A DNA stretch of 64,000 bases from Rufibacter latericius (GCF_003721515.1 NZ_RJJD01000001.1:434001-498000); one strand, 5' to 3'; shown: positions 19,412 through 28,257, counted from the first letter of the stretch. Numbers and translations: made by a program. The notes: a model not told the origin generated them from the letters alone.

Positions 19412-19419
19412 CAAAAATA
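19412..19419 (-). promoter_or_regulatory. -7 box (TATTTTTG) of valS
   Basis: Exact TAnnTTTG match on the minus strand, about 78 bases before the valS start. Confidence 0.5.
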
Positions 19420-19483
19420 GCAAATTGTAATTAGAAGCCTGTAGATGTTGCGGATTAGACCACAGGCTTGAAACCCGATTTCT

Positions 19484-19519
19484 GTTTTGGGCCCGTTTCG
19501 TGTGAATTGGCTCCAACAA
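19484..19519. repeat. 36-base palindromic element, left half well kept
   Basis: Left arm GTTTTGGGCC; the right arm GCTCCAACAA is diverged. The right end runs into the ferredoxin terminator. Confidence 0.55.
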
Positions 19520-19541
19520 AAAACCCGCACGAGGCGGGTTC
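19514..19541 (-). terminator. Terminator of the ferredoxin gene
   Basis: Stem AACCCGC / GCGGGTT (19522-19528, 19534-19540) with a 5-base loop, followed on the minus strand by TTTTTTG. Confidence 0.85.
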
Positions 19542-19562
19542 CTGAATAGCTTTATGCAAAGA

Positions 19563-19934
<372 letters not shown>

Positions 19935-19938
19935 TTAG

Positions 19939-19946
19939 TAATTTTG
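19939..19946 (+). promoter_or_regulatory. -7 box (TAATTTTG) of the acyl-CoA reductase gene
   Basis: Exact TAnnTTTG match 93 bases ahead of the plus-strand start. Confidence 0.5.
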
Positions 19947-19976
19947 CACCCATTATCAGGTACGCCATCCCGCGCG

Positions 19977-19984
19977 CAAAAGTA
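19977..19984 (-). promoter_or_regulatory. -7 box (TACTTTTG) of the ferredoxin gene
   Basis: Exact TAnnTTTG match on the minus strand, about 64 bases ahead of the start. Confidence 0.5.
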
Positions 19985-20038
19985 ATACGTAGCGCGCATT
20001 GTATCAAACGTTTCTCACGCATCCACTGTTACCCCTTC

Positions 20039-21058
20039 ATGCTAACTTTAGAAAATAGAATTTCTGCATTTATAAAACTAGGCGATTACCTACGGAATCT
20101 TCCGGAGGAGGATCGTAACTATATGGTCCGCCGGGCCGGAGAGCACAATAACTTCTTTGACCGCCCTAATGTTTCTGCTGCCCTTACCGGAATAGCCGCC
20201 ATGCTGGAGAAAACCAAGCTGGAATCCTGGATTGCCTCCTACAATCTGCCCCAGGTAAACGAAAACCCGAAGAAGGTAGGCGTGGTGATGGCGGGCAATA
20301 TTCCGGCCGTAGGTTTCCATGATGCGCTTTGCATTCTGATCTCTGGTCATATTCTGCAGGCCAAGCCCAGTTCGGATGATCCTTTCCTGCTTCCGCACCT
20401 GCTGAACAAATTGTGCGAGATTGAGCCCGCTTTCCAGGAGCAGATTCAGTTGGTGATGATGCTGAAAGAATCTGATGCCATCATTGCCACCGGCTCAGAC
20501 AATACGGCCCGCTACTTTGAATTTTATTTCGCAAAGCGGCCGCACATCATCAGAAAGAACCGCACCAGTGTGGCCGTGCTCACCGGAAAAGAGACCAAAG
20601 AGGAACTGACTGCCCTAGGCGATGATATTCTGCGCTATTATGGATTAGGCTGCCGCAACGTGGCCAAGGCGTTTGTTCCCGCCGAGTACGACTTCACCGC
20701 GTTCTTTGAGGCGATGGAGTACAAGAAAGAGGTGGTGAACCATCACAAATACCAAAACAACTACGACTACAACAAGTCAATTTACCTGGTGAACGGCGTG
20801 CCGCACCTGGACAATGGCTTCATGATGGTAACCGAAAGCCAGCAGCTGGTCTCCCCTATTTCGGTGCTGTTCTATGAAACCTATGCCGATGACCAGGAGC
20901 TGGAACAAAAGCTGGAGGCCATTCAGGAAAAGCTGCAGTGTGTGGTTTCGCAGGAAGCCATCTGGCCCAACAGCTACGCCTTCGGGCAGGCCCAGTGCCC
21001 GTCCGTGAGCGATTACGCCGACGGGGTGGACACTATGGCCTTTCTGAAAAATCTTTAA
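20039..21058 (+). CDS. Acyl-CoA reductase (LuxC-like family)
   Basis: A 339-residue member of the LuxC/acyl-CoA reductase family (aldehyde dehydrogenase fold). It has a nucleotide-binding segment (VGVVMAGNIPAVGFHDALCILISGH), IATGSDNTARYFEFYF, and YYGLGCRNVAKAF near residue 200, whose cysteine is the expected acyl-thioester nucleophile. The family reduces fatty acyl-CoA or acyl-enzyme to the aldehyde with NAD(P)H. The natural substrate in Bacteroidota is not settled. In relatives it often neighbours ferredoxin and serine-biosynthesis genes; only the ferredoxin is here, divergently placed. No luciferase genes are present. Confidence 0.9.
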   Translation: MLTLENRISAFIKLGDYLRNLPEEDRNYMVRRAGEHNNFFDRPNVSAALTGIAAMLEKTKLESWIASYNLPQVNENPKKVGVVMAGNIPAVGFHDALCILISGHILQAKPSSDDPFLLPHLLNKLCEIEPAFQEQIQLVMMLKESDAIIATGSDNTARYFEFYFAKRPHIIRKNRTSVAVLTGKETKEELTALGDDILRYYGLGCRNVAKAFVPAEYDFTAFFEAMEYKKEVVNHHKYQNNYDYNKSIYLVNGVPHLDNGFMMVTESQQLVSPISVLFYETYADDQELEQKLEAIQEKLQCVVSQEAIWPNSYAFGQAQCPSVSDYADGVDTMAFLKNL

Positions 21059-21061
21059 AAT

Positions 21062-21097
21062 ATTTTAGGGCCATTTTCAAGAAAATAGCCTTTAAAC
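21062..21097. repeat. 36-base palindromic element, near-consensus copy
   Basis: Arms ATTTTAGGGC / GCCTTTAAAC around a perfect inner palindrome ATTTTC AA GAAAAT. Three bases after the acyl-CoA reductase stop. Confidence 0.85.
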
Positions 21098-21212
21098 ACC
21101 ATTTTTGGCAGGTATAACAGTTTTTCCGTAGACTTATTGTGTTAAATACCGTTTGTAGATGTAAGAAATTCTTTCTTCATTGGTCTACAGACTAACACCA
21201 AACACGCGTACC

Positions 21213-21515
21213 ATGGAAAATAACACCGTGCTCCATCATCAGCTGATTGAAAAGGAAAGCATCCCGCAACTGCAGTTCGGGCATGACGATGTCTTGCAGG
21301 AAAAAGAAATGAAAGTAAGACGCCAGCATGACCTGGAGCGAGCCAGCCGGCTGGGCAACGGCTACCAGGGAAAAGTGGAAATCACATTTCAGGTAGCCTC
21401 GGGTGAAATCCTGCGGGTCCAGACTACCATCTGGCAAGCCGACAAGGAGTTTACCACCATTAAGTCGGGGGTTACGTTACCAACCCACTCCATTTTAGGG
21501 GTAGAATTCTTTTAG
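21213..21515 (+). CDS. Small conserved-looking protein of unknown function
   Basis: Not recognised. The start MENNTVLHHQLIEKES at 21213 is preferred to an in-frame non-ATG start 33 bases upstream. The 100 residues are soluble, with an acidic/basic N-terminal half (KEMKVRRQHDLERASRLGNGY) and a beta-rich C-terminal half (GKVEITFQVASGEILRVQTTI, then THSILGVEFF). The ordered, protein-like composition and a strong terminator right after it support a real gene. It could act with the upstream acyl-CoA reductase gene on the same strand, but a 154-base gap holding a 36-base element separates them. Confidence 0.65.
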   Translation: MENNTVLHHQLIEKESIPQLQFGHDDVLQEKEMKVRRQHDLERASRLGNGYQGKVEITFQVASGEILRVQTTIWQADKEFTTIKSGVTLPTHSILGVEFF

Positions 21516-21586
21516 ATCTTTTGCCTGACCTTAAAAGCCAGGTTGGTCACTTTCTTACAAAGCGATCAGGCTTTCTTATAACTTAT

Positions 21587-21630
21587 CCATTAAAAAGGCC
21601 TTTAGAGTTCTCTAAAGGCCTTTTTAATGG
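21587..21630. terminator. Bidirectional terminator, perfect 20-base stem
   Basis: CCATTAAAAAGGCC continues through TTTAGA and pairs perfectly with 21611-21630 around a 4-base loop GTTC. T-runs lie on both sides. It separates two convergent genes. Confidence 0.93.
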
Positions 21631-21638
21631 ATTCTGTT

Positions 21639-22502
21639 CTATATCCTATCCAGGACTTTCACAATCAGGTCATCAATCACCTGGTCGGCGTTTGCCGCGA
21701 ACTGGTGGTTGATGCGGTTAGCCACAATAGCATTGAGTGAGAGCACCTCGTGGCCCAACAACCTACCCAGGCTGTAGATGCCGGCGGTTTCCATCTCGAA
21801 GTTGGTGAACCGCACATCCTCAAACCGGAAATTGCTTAGTTTTTGGATCACTTCCTCTATTTTGGGCTGTAAACGCAACAAACGACCCTGCGGCGCATAG
21901 AACCCTGGGCACGTAATGGTATTCCCATGGATCATGTCAAACCCGATCTGCTCCCGGAGAATGTCAGAGCCTTTTGCGCAGTACGGCAAGAACCCAATTC
22001 CCAGAGCCAACTGCATGTTCACCGCGATCTCGGTCTCGTAACCGGTTTCCATGAGCGGGTAAAACTGCATAAGGGTGTCCAGGCCCAGAGCATATTCGGT
22101 GGCCAGGTGGCTACCCAGCGGCACATCTTCCTGCAAAGCACCCGAGGTCCCAATCCGAACGATCTTCAGGGAAATGCGGTCATCGTGCTCCAATGCCTCA
22201 CGGCTCACAAAGTCTATGTTCACCAGCGCATCCAGCTCGTTCAACACGATGTCAATGTTATCCGTCCCAATGCCGGTAGAAACCACGGAAATGCGTTTGC
22301 CCTTGTAGTAGCCGGTGTGCGTCACAAACTCGCGCTTGGCCACTTCCACTTCTATGGAATCAAAATGGCGGCTCACCCGGGCCACACGGTCCTGGTCACC
22401 CACCGTGATGATGGTATCGGAAATCTGCTCGGGCAGCAGGTTCAGGTGATAAATGCTGCCATCGGCGTTCAGGATTAATTCAGACTCAGGGATACGGGCC
22501 AT
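21639..22502 (-). CDS. Nucleoside phosphorylase (PNP/UDP phosphorylase family)
   Basis: A 287-residue cytoplasmic enzyme splitting a nucleoside with phosphate into base and ribose 1-phosphate. Phosphate/ribose-site segments are ITVGDQDRVARVSRHF and VVSTGIGTDNIDIVLNEL; GTSGALQEDVPLGS is the family glycine-rich loop. NFEMETAGIYSLGRLLGHE carries the glutamate-methionine-glutamate that binds ribose. Overall it is closer to uridine phosphorylase than to trimeric PNP, but base specificity cannot be read from sequence. Single gene, with the perfect terminator above. Confidence 0.92.
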   Translation of the reverse strand: MARIPESELILNADGSIYHLNLLPEQISDTIITVGDQDRVARVSRHFDSIEVEVAKREFVTHTGYYKGKRISVVSTGIGTDNIDIVLNELDALVNIDFVSREALEHDDRISLKIVRIGTSGALQEDVPLGSHLATEYALGLDTLMQFYPLMETGYETEIAVNMQLALGIGFLPYCAKGSDILREQIGFDMIHGNTITCPGFYAPQGRLLRLQPKIEEVIQKLSNFRFEDVRFTNFEMETAGIYSLGRLLGHEVLSLNAIVANRINHQFAANADQVIDDLIVKVLDRI

Positions 22503-22590
22503 GGTTTCATAGTTTTTAGGTAGGACAAAAGATCGTTGCGTGCTGCCTCATCACCCCTCCTTTGTGGGCCGATGATCTAAGTAAATGTAT

Positions 22591-22635
22591 AAAAAAAGCG
22601 CCGACTCCTTGCTTTGCAGCAACAAGCGGCGCTTT
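22591..22635 (-). terminator. Terminator of trhO
   Basis: Outer stem AAGCGCCG / CGGCGCTT encloses an inner stem TTGCT / AGCAA. TTTTTTT follows on the minus strand. Confidence 0.88.
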
Positions 22636-22653
22636 CCCTTAAATGCTTTTGGT

Positions 22654-23622
22654 TTATACGGCCTTTGGCTGCTCCGTCTTGCGGCGGTTCAAGCCTTTGT
22701 ACGGGTTATAGCCGTTGGTGTTCTTCTGGTAATAGCCGGTTCCATCATAGGGGCGTTTGTCTGGGTGTTCCTGGCAAGTGGTAGAGCAGGCACCATCCAT
22801 TTCAGTGCCGCAGTTCTCACAAATGGGCACGTGCAGGTTGCAATGCGGATTGGCGCAGTTCACCATCCTGGCCGATGGCTTTTCGCAGACATGACAGCGG
22901 GAAATCACCACGGGGTTCACTGTGTTCACGTCTACGGCCACACGGTTATCGAACACATAGCATTTGCCCTCGAAGTCCTCACCCCCGGCTTCCATGCCGT
23001 ACTTGATGATGCCGCCGTGCAACTGGTACACGTTCTCGAAGCCTTTCTCCAGCAAAAACGCGCTCGCCTTCTCGCACTTGATGCCGCCGGTGCAATACGT
23101 CAGGATTTTCTTGCCTTCGTACTTTTCCTTCAGCTCATCAATCTTCTCCGGAAACTCCCGGAAGTTCTCAATGTCCAGCGTGACGGCGTTCTTGAACTTG
23201 CCCATGCTGTGCTCATAGTCTGAGCGCACGTCCAGCACCACCACGTCTTCCTGGTCTTTCATCTCCTTGAACTCCTGCGGCGAAAGGTGCACGCCAGTGC
23301 GTTCCGTAGGGTCAATGTTGCGAAGGCCGGCATGTACGATCTCCGGTTTGTGACGCACGTGCAATTTGGTGAACGCATGTTCATCGGCGTAATCCACCTT
23401 GAAGTCGATGCCTTCAAACCGAAGATCGGCCTTCACAGCGGCCATGTAGGCTTCGCAATCCTCCACTAGGCCAGATACCGTTCCGTTCAAGCCTTCCGGA
23501 GCCACAATGATACGGCCTAACAAATTCAGGTTAAGACACAGCAGGTGGTGCTCCTCACGGAACACCTCAGGGTCTTCAATTTTGGTGTAATGGTAATAGA
23601 GTAAGATACTGTACTTTTTCAT
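22654..23622 (-). CDS. trhO: tRNA uridine(34) hydroxylase (rhodanese-related)
   Basis: Oxygen-dependent 5-hydroxylation of U34 in tRNA, the first step to cmo5U/mo5U wobble bases. The 322 residues contain an N-terminal acylphosphatase-like domain (YYHYTKIEDPEVFREEH), then a rhodanese domain (about 120-220, VVVLDVRSDYEHSMGKF) with YCTGGIKCEKAS, cysteines 177 and 183; the first is the family's essential residue. After this comes a cysteine-rich tail (CHVCEKPSARMVNC, CNLHVPICENCG), probably zinc-binding. An inverted repeat (23627-23643) sits just before the start codon, and an octad array (23658-23689) further up. Confidence 0.94.
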   Translation of the reverse strand: MKKYSILLYYHYTKIEDPEVFREEHHLLCLNLNLLGRIIVAPEGLNGTVSGLVEDCEAYMAAVKADLRFEGIDFKVDYADEHAFTKLHVRHKPEIVHAGLRNIDPTERTGVHLSPQEFKEMKDQEDVVVLDVRSDYEHSMGKFKNAVTLDIENFREFPEKIDELKEKYEGKKILTYCTGGIKCEKASAFLLEKGFENVYQLHGGIIKYGMEAGGEDFEGKCYVFDNRVAVDVNTVNPVVISRCHVCEKPSARMVNCANPHCNLHVPICENCGTEMDGACSTTCQEHPDKRPYDGTGYYQKNTNGYNPYKGLNRRKTEQPKAV

Positions 23623-23626
23623 ACGG

Positions 23627-23643
23627 CTTAGTTTCAGACTAAG
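23627..23643 (-). promoter_or_regulatory. Inverted repeat just ahead of trhO
   Basis: CTTAGT TTCAG ACTAAG ends five bases before the trhO start. It could be an operator or a leader hairpin affecting translation. Only the symmetry supports this. Confidence 0.35.
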
Positions 23644-23657
23644 TGTAACAGGTGAAT

Positions 23658-23689
23658 GTGCTTATTATTTAATGTGCTGATGTGCTAAC
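23658..23689. repeat. Short array: four 8-base units
   Basis: GTGCTTAT, TATTTAAT, GTGCTGAT, GTGCTAAC in register; unit consensus GTGCTRAT. The same unit recurs as a four-unit array at 62394-62425. Confidence 0.6.
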
Positions 23690-23710
23690 CTCGGCAACAA
23701 CAGCTTCTGC

Positions 23711-23746
23711 ATTTTGGTGCGAATTTAAGGAAAACAGCCCTGAAAC
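23711..23746. repeat. 36-base palindromic element
   Basis: Arms ATTTTGGTGC / GCCCTGAAAC with inner ATTTA and GAAAA. Confidence 0.7.
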
Positions 23747-23761
23747 AGAAAATGATAAAAA

Positions 23762-23796
23762 TCAGTGCTGAGTTCTGAGTCTTTAGTCCTGAGTCT
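23762..23796. repeat. Short array: five 7-base units
   Basis: TCAGTGC, TGAGTTC, TGAGTCT, TTAGTCC, TGAGTCT in register. It shares a 19-of-20 match, in inverted orientation, with the array at 53281-53308. Confidence 0.6.
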
Positions 23797-23823
23797 GTTT
23801 ATAAGAATCAGAAATTATAAAAG

Positions 23824-23851
23824 TCTAATATCCAGCCTCTAACTTCTAGCG
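23824..23851. repeat. Short array: four 7-base units
   Basis: TCTAATA, TCCAGCC, TCTAACT, TCTAGCG in register, immediately downstream of the stop codon of the acyltransferase gene (minus strand). Confidence 0.5.
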
Positions 23852-23856
23852 TCAAT

Positions 23857-24489
23857 TTAAACAGGTTTGGCCGGGTTCCCGAAAACGGTTTGCTTCGCGG
23901 CGACATCGGCGACCACCACGGCCCCGGCTCCCACGCGCGCGTTTTTCCCGATCTTTACGCCAGACACGATCACGGCTCCAGTACCAATAAAGGCTCCCTC
24001 TGCAATGGATACCCCGGAGTTGACCATCGCCCCGGCGCCCAACTGTACATGATCGGCTATAACGGCGTTGGCATCCACGACTGCGCGTGAACCGATGATG
24101 CAGTTATCACCCACCTTCGCGTTGGAATTCACGATGGCCCCGGCCTGAATGAAGTTTCCGTGACCCAACCACGCGTGCTCAGAGACATAGCTGAACTTAT
24201 GGATGGCATTTACCGGAACCACCTTGTAGTCTTCCTTCAACATATTGGTCAAGCTTTTGCGGGCGGCGGTGTCCTCGGCGGCCACAAACACATCACATTT
24301 CTTGCCTAACAGTTTGAGGATATTCTCATCCTCGGTGTTGCCCATGACGGTAATCTCATTCACCTCTTTCTGCTGTAAGGCTACCTGATCGTCTAGGAAA
24401 CAATACACCACTACGTCATTGCTTTGGAAAGCATCTAACGCCAAAACACCCAATTCCTGGGCACCTAATATGATTACTGGATTTTGCAT
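23857..24489 (-). CDS. NeuD/PglD-like sugar acyltransferase
   Basis: A 210-residue hexapeptide-repeat transferase. The N-terminal Rossmann-like part (IILGAQELGVLALDAFQSNDV, FLDDQV) is the PglD/NeuD N-terminal domain that binds the nucleotide sugar. From about residue 95 a left-handed beta helix (GNFIQAGAIVNSNAKVGDNCIIGSRAVVDANAVI) binds acetyl-CoA, with the active histidine expected near SYVSEHAWLGHG. The family O- or N-acetylates sugars for surface glycans. The start MQNPVIILGAQ is chosen because upstream codons (MSRIKRLSTEK) do not fit the family. No glycan cluster adjoins, except a polytopic membrane protein upstream. Confidence 0.85.
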   Translation of the reverse strand: MQNPVIILGAQELGVLALDAFQSNDVVVYCFLDDQVALQQKEVNEITVMGNTEDENILKLLGKKCDVFVAAEDTAARKSLTNMLKEDYKVVPVNAIHKFSYVSEHAWLGHGNFIQAGAIVNSNAKVGDNCIIGSRAVVDANAVIADHVQLGAGAMVNSGVSIAEGAFIGTGAVIVSGVKIGKNARVGAGAVVVADVAAKQTVFGNPAKPV

Positions 24490-24581
24490 AGGTTTCTTTT
24501 CGGTTGATAATCGTTTTATGCGGCTCATCCCCAATGATGACGGCACTTCTCCCTTTTTAATTAGAACGGGATATTGTCTTC

Positions 24582-24617
24582 GTTTTGAGTCCGTTTTTCG
24601 AAAACAAGGCTTTAAAC
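24582..24617. repeat. 36-base palindromic element
   Basis: Arms GTTTTGAGTC / GGCTTTAAAC, inner GTTTTT and GAAAAC. It lies in the leader of the acyltransferase gene, between its -7 box and its start. Confidence 0.75.
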
Positions 24618-24628
24618 AGAAGAGCCTG

Positions 24629-24636
24629 CAAAAATA
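24629..24636 (-). promoter_or_regulatory. -7 box (TATTTTTG) of the acyltransferase gene
   Basis: Exact TAnnTTTG match on the minus strand about 140 bases ahead of the start. Confidence 0.45.
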
Positions 24637-24656
24637 GGCAAAGAAAACGGATTAGG

Positions 24657-25952
24657 TTAACTCCGGCGTTTTTGCCATTGGTGCAGCCACCCCGGAACAG
24701 GTCCCCAAGCCAGCACCACCATGAATAGGAAAGGCAGTAAAGGTGCCCGGTACCGGTGCAGCGACCCCAGGTTGGGGGTAGGCAACGTTACCAGCACCGC
24801 CGAGACACAGAAGAACACCAAGAGTACAGCCAGAAAAGAAGGAACCGCCGGAACTTGCCTTCTGCGCACCAGATGCACAACAGTCAATAAAGTCAGCAGC
24901 AGCAATAACAGGTTTTCCACCGCCATTAGTTTATAGAAAAAAGGCGCCGATTCCCAAATAAACGGCCGCGTAAGCATCTGAAAAATGGCGGATGGCGCAT
25001 GCGCTGCTACTGACCATAGGGTGGGTTGCAGATCAGGGAAGGACAACAGCGGGCTAGCGGGGTCAGACGCAGCTACAATGTTCCTGTAATTCCAGAGAAT
25101 ATGCTCAACAAAAAAACCTAGGTTGAACGTAGGGTGTGTAAAGGATGCCACAAAGGCTAAAATACCAAGAATTCCACACCAAATCAGAAAGCGTCGTGTT
25201 TTAGATCGGAGGTTGGGGAACTGTCTTGCCATCCATTTGGTGACTAGCAGCGCCCCTAGGAGCACCAACAAAACAGCCGCAAGAAAAAATTTTACTCGCC
25301 ACAGCAAGTAAATCAAAGGCACATACAGAATAAGTTTTTTCACTGCCTCCATAGAGTTAATGGCATTATATAGCTGTATAAACAAGCCAACTGTAAGGCA
25401 AAGACTACCCATAAATAGGGAATCTTTGACAACTCCACTTGTCCAGAATACCACCGAGGGGAACAGAAGGAACACTATGTCTGCCGAGGTATGGTATACC
25501 GGAAAATACTTTTGAATTTGCTGCACCAGAAAGCAACATCCCCAGAAACTAAATAAGGATAAGTAAAGACTGCTGGCCCAGTAGGAACTGCCGGTCAGGA
25601 AATAAAGGAGGCTTAGCAGCTTTACAAAAAAGAAGGAATTGGAATACTGAGGCCATTTGGCAAACCCAATGGGGATGTCTCCTATTTCATTGAACAAGAG
25701 CAACCGAAGGTACTGGCTCCCATTGAGCTGTGCCGAATTTTTCACCTCAACAGCCTGCTTATGGTAGACCCAAGTATCCCCTCCTCCCAAATACTCTAGG
25801 TATAAATACCCCAACAGCAAGCCCGCTGACAACTTCAAGCCCAAACTAACCCAAAAGAAAGTCCTTAGACTCTCAGAGTGTTGGGCATATCTCCACAGCA
25901 GGTAAACTAAAAATAAGAAAATCGGAAGGTGCAGCCAGTTTTGAAGGTTCAT
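24657..25952 (-). CDS. Polytopic membrane protein of unknown function (GT-C- or polymerase-like)
   Basis: A 431-residue protein with about ten hydrophobic helices. The start ATG 25952 forms ATGA with the stop of the DUF2851 gene, giving MNLQNWLHLPIFLFLVYLLW and ruling out the longer frame. An acidic loop after helix 2 (EYLGGGDTWVYHKQ) and the segment FPSVVFWTSGVVKDSLFMGS recall membrane glycosyltransferases or O-antigen polymerases of Bacteroidota, but I see no decisive motif. The C-terminus is basic (HQWQKRRS). Coupling to DUF2851 is a frequent pairing type without known meaning. A glycan role would fit the NeuD-like gene downstream (inference). Confidence 0.75.
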   Translation of the reverse strand: MNLQNWLHLPIFLFLVYLLWRYAQHSESLRTFFWVSLGLKLSAGLLLGYLYLEYLGGGDTWVYHKQAVEVKNSAQLNGSQYLRLLLFNEIGDIPIGFAKWPQYSNSFFFVKLLSLLYFLTGSSYWASSLYLSLFSFWGCCFLVQQIQKYFPVYHTSADIVFLLFPSVVFWTSGVVKDSLFMGSLCLTVGLFIQLYNAINSMEAVKKLILYVPLIYLLWRVKFFLAAVLLVLLGALLVTKWMARQFPNLRSKTRRFLIWCGILGILAFVASFTHPTFNLGFFVEHILWNYRNIVAASDPASPLLSFPDLQPTLWSVAAHAPSAIFQMLTRPFIWESAPFFYKLMAVENLLLLLLTLLTVVHLVRRRQVPAVPSFLAVLLVFFCVSAVLVTLPTPNLGSLHRYRAPLLPFLFMVVLAWGPVPGWLHQWQKRRS

Positions 25953-27253
25953 GCAGAGGTTAGGTTCTGTTTCATCAGGTGGTGCCCGATGGCGCAATGT
26001 ACGCATTTCTGGGGAGCGCAGTACGTTTGGTAAAGGCCTATCAACGCCTGAGAATCTGCCGCGGTTTTGTTCATGAAGCCCAATCCGGCATACAACCGGG
26101 TAATTTTGTTTTGCTCTTTGGAAAGGTCTTCCAGCAATTCTACCGCTTTCTCCTGATAAGCTGCATTGTCCGTACGGCGGCTATAGGCTACTAACAGGGG
26201 TGCAATTACGTTGATCAATAGCCCCTGAATGCTTTCGTCCCCAATCCGGGTGAAAGGTTGCGCAGATGTTTTCGCTGGAGCATAATGCTGCTGCCAATAA
26301 TCAGGCGGAGTCTGCCGGAAGAAGCTGAAAAAATCATCCTTAGTCTCGCAGTACAGAATGCCCGACCACAGATGCGGATGTGCCTGCAACACTGCCAGCC
26401 ATTGCCCCAATCGTACCGCCGGAAAATTTGAAGGTCTTAGCCGCAGGAGATTCCAGGCGCTTTTGGGCAAAGGTGCCGGCAAAGAATGTTTTTGGGTCAA
26501 GTACTGGTGTTCTTTGGTTAAGCTTAGCAAATACTCCTCCTGAGACTCCTGCTCCTCTTTCAAGGATAACATACCCGCCTGTCCAAAAACCACCGCTTCG
26601 AGTTGCTTTGGAGAGGAACGGTACCGGTTCACCAGATTCCAGGGGAGCACTTGGGTGAGTTGCAGAAAGCCCTGCTGGTTGATCTTGAACCCGAACCCGG
26701 CGGCTAAAGTCTGGTACACGGTACTTTCCCAATTCTGTCGGTTTTGTTCCAGCCGCTCAAGAATCAGGTTTGCTTTTGTTTCCAGTCGCTCCAGTAAGGT
26801 GCGGTCCATCATGGCAGATTTGTAGATGGAATCTACCTGCCAGACTTGGGTGGCGCAGGGCAGCACATCCTGGCTCCAGAGCAGTTCCTGGTATTTGGCC
26901 TGCAAGGGCAACGCCACTCTCCCCTGCAGTTCCAGGGTAGGCATGACCGTTCCTTCTTCCCTTTGAACAGTTTCATCGTTTTCCCAGACCACGTGCAGCA
27001 CCACTTGGTTGTATTTGCCATCGTGCTGGTGTTGGTGGCGACGCCAGTCGGAGGCTTTCACATGGATTTCTACACTGCCCACCCATTCTGTGGCTCCAAT
27101 CTTAATGCGGGCGCCGGAGAAATCTGGGCCGGCGTCTGAACGGTTGTAAAAGCCGGGATGCAGCACCATAACCTCCTCACCTGCCGAAGTCAGCAACTGT
27201 TCCTTCCGGAAGTATTGGTAGCGCCAGATGTAGTGCAGGAAATCCTCTTTCAT
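25949..27253 (-). CDS. DUF2851 family protein
   Basis: A Bacteroidota family of unknown function; 434 residues, the usual length. The start MKEDFLHYIWRYQYFRKEQLL and the segment VLHPGFYNRSDAGPDFSGARIKIG are characteristic. VEIHVKASDWRRHQHQHDGKYNQVVLHVVWEND recalls a nuclease-like beta sheet with conserved E and H residues, but activity is unproven. The C-terminus has a cysteine pair (CAPQKCVHCAIG). The leader contains a large hairpin (27258-27322) that ends four bases before the start codon. It is translationally coupled to the membrane protein downstream. Confidence 0.9.
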   Translation of the reverse strand: MKEDFLHYIWRYQYFRKEQLLTSAGEEVMVLHPGFYNRSDAGPDFSGARIKIGATEWVGSVEIHVKASDWRRHQHQHDGKYNQVVLHVVWENDETVQREEGTVMPTLELQGRVALPLQAKYQELLWSQDVLPCATQVWQVDSIYKSAMMDRTLLERLETKANLILERLEQNRQNWESTVYQTLAAGFGFKINQQGFLQLTQVLPWNLVNRYRSSPKQLEAVVFGQAGMLSLKEEQESQEEYLLSLTKEHQYLTQKHSLPAPLPKSAWNLLRLRPSNFPAVRLGQWLAVLQAHPHLWSGILYCETKDDFFSFFRQTPPDYWQQHYAPAKTSAQPFTRIGDESIQGLLINVIAPLLVAYSRRTDNAAYQEKAVELLEDLSKEQNKITRLYAGLGFMNKTAADSQALIGLYQTYCAPQKCVHCAIGHHLMKQNLTSA

Positions 27254-27257
27254 AGAA

Positions 27258-27322
27258 AACCGGAACAGCCTTTCAAACCTTCTGTGTACATACGCAGGAG
27301 GACTCGAAAGGCTGTTCCGGTT
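27258..27322 (-). promoter_or_regulatory. Large leader hairpin of the DUF2851 gene (or pyrF terminator)
   Basis: A perfect 17-base stem (27258-27274 with 27306-27322; AACCGGAACAGCC on one side) and a 31-base loop. On the minus strand the hairpin is followed by TTCT and then the ATG of DUF2851. It could end pyrF transcripts and also regulate DUF2851. Confidence 0.75.
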
Positions 27323-27337
27323 ATTTTAGACGCTGCT

Positions 27338-27373
27338 GATTTTAAGGTATTTTCGGAAAACAGGCCCTAAAAC
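27338..27373. repeat. 36-base palindromic element
   Basis: Arms GATTTTAAGG / GCCCTAAAAC around inner TTTTC GG AAAAC. Between pyrF and DUF2851. Confidence 0.75.
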
Positions 27374-27404
27374 AATTGGCCGAGCCAAATGACTTATAAA
27401 CAGT

Positions 27405-28235
27405 TTAGCGGGGCAGGTATTCATTCAGGTAACGTTCCATTTCCTGCTGCACAGCCAGAGCCGCAGCCCGGGCTTTCTCGGCGAAATCTTCGCCCTGGGA
27501 AGTGTAGATAATCTGACGGGCGGAGTTCACCAACAAGCCTCCTTGTTTGTTCAAGCCATACCGTGACACTTCCTCCAAATTGCCGCCTTGGGCACCCACG
27601 CCGGGCACCAGCAGGAAGTGGTCGGGGGCCAGTTCGCGCACGCGCTCAATGTAATCGTGGCGGGTGGCCCCGATGACGTACATCATGTTATCGGCGGAGC
27701 CCCAGGCCTGGCTGTTCTGGATGACCTTCTCAAACATGAAGTAGGACTTGCCTTCAGACACCACGCTCAGCAACTGGAAATCGTCGTGGCCGGGGTTAGA
27801 GGTGAGCGCCAGCAGAATCACCCATTTGTTGGGGAACTGCAGGAACGGCGTCACAGAATCAATGCCCATGTAAGGCGCCACGGTAAGCGAATCGAAGGAC
27901 AGTTGGTCAAAGAAAGCACGCGCGTAAAGCTCAGAGGTGTTTCCGATGTCGCCGCGTTTGGCATCGGCGATGGTGAAAATGTCTTTCGGGATGACGCTTA
28001 AGGTGCGCTCCAGGCTCACCCAGCCTTTGGGGCCGTGCGCCTCGTAAAACGCGATGTTTGGTTTGTAAGCCACGCACAGGTCCGAAGTGGCTTCTATGAT
28101 CTGCCGGTTGAACTCAAAAATCGGGTCCTCCAGTTGGAGCAGGTGCGGCGGAATTTTCTTGATATCAGTATCTAACCCAATGCATAGGTAGGAACGTTTG
28201 CGCTGGATCTGTTCAAAGAGTTCTTGTCTGGTCAT
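27405..28235 (-). CDS. pyrF: Orotidine 5'-phosphate decarboxylase
   Basis: Last step of UMP synthesis. The 276 residues from ATG 28235 ([24 protein letters not shown]) match type-2 OMP decarboxylases. The catalytic Asp/Lys signature is [15 protein letters not shown]. The phosphate-binding loop is [15 protein letters not shown]. An upstream extension of the frame passes through two 36-base elements and is not coding. pyrD lies 3.7 kb upstream on the same strand but in a separate unit. Confidence 0.95.
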   Translation of the reverse strand: MTRQELFEQIQRKRSYLCIGLDTDIKKIPPHLLQLEDPIFEFNRQIIEATSDLCVAYKPNIAFYEAHGPKGWVSLERTLSVIPKDIFTIADAKRGDIGNTSELYARAFFDQLSFDSLTVAPYMGIDSVTPFLQFPNKWVILLALTSNPGHDDFQLLSVVSEGKSYFMFEKVIQNSQAWGSADNMMYVIGATRHDYIERVRELAPDHFLLVPGVGAQGGNLEEVSRYGLNKQGGLLVNSARQIIYTSQGEDFAEKARAAALAVQQEMERYLNEYLPR

Positions 28236-28257
28236 GGGCCGAAGTGTAAGTTGGTAC

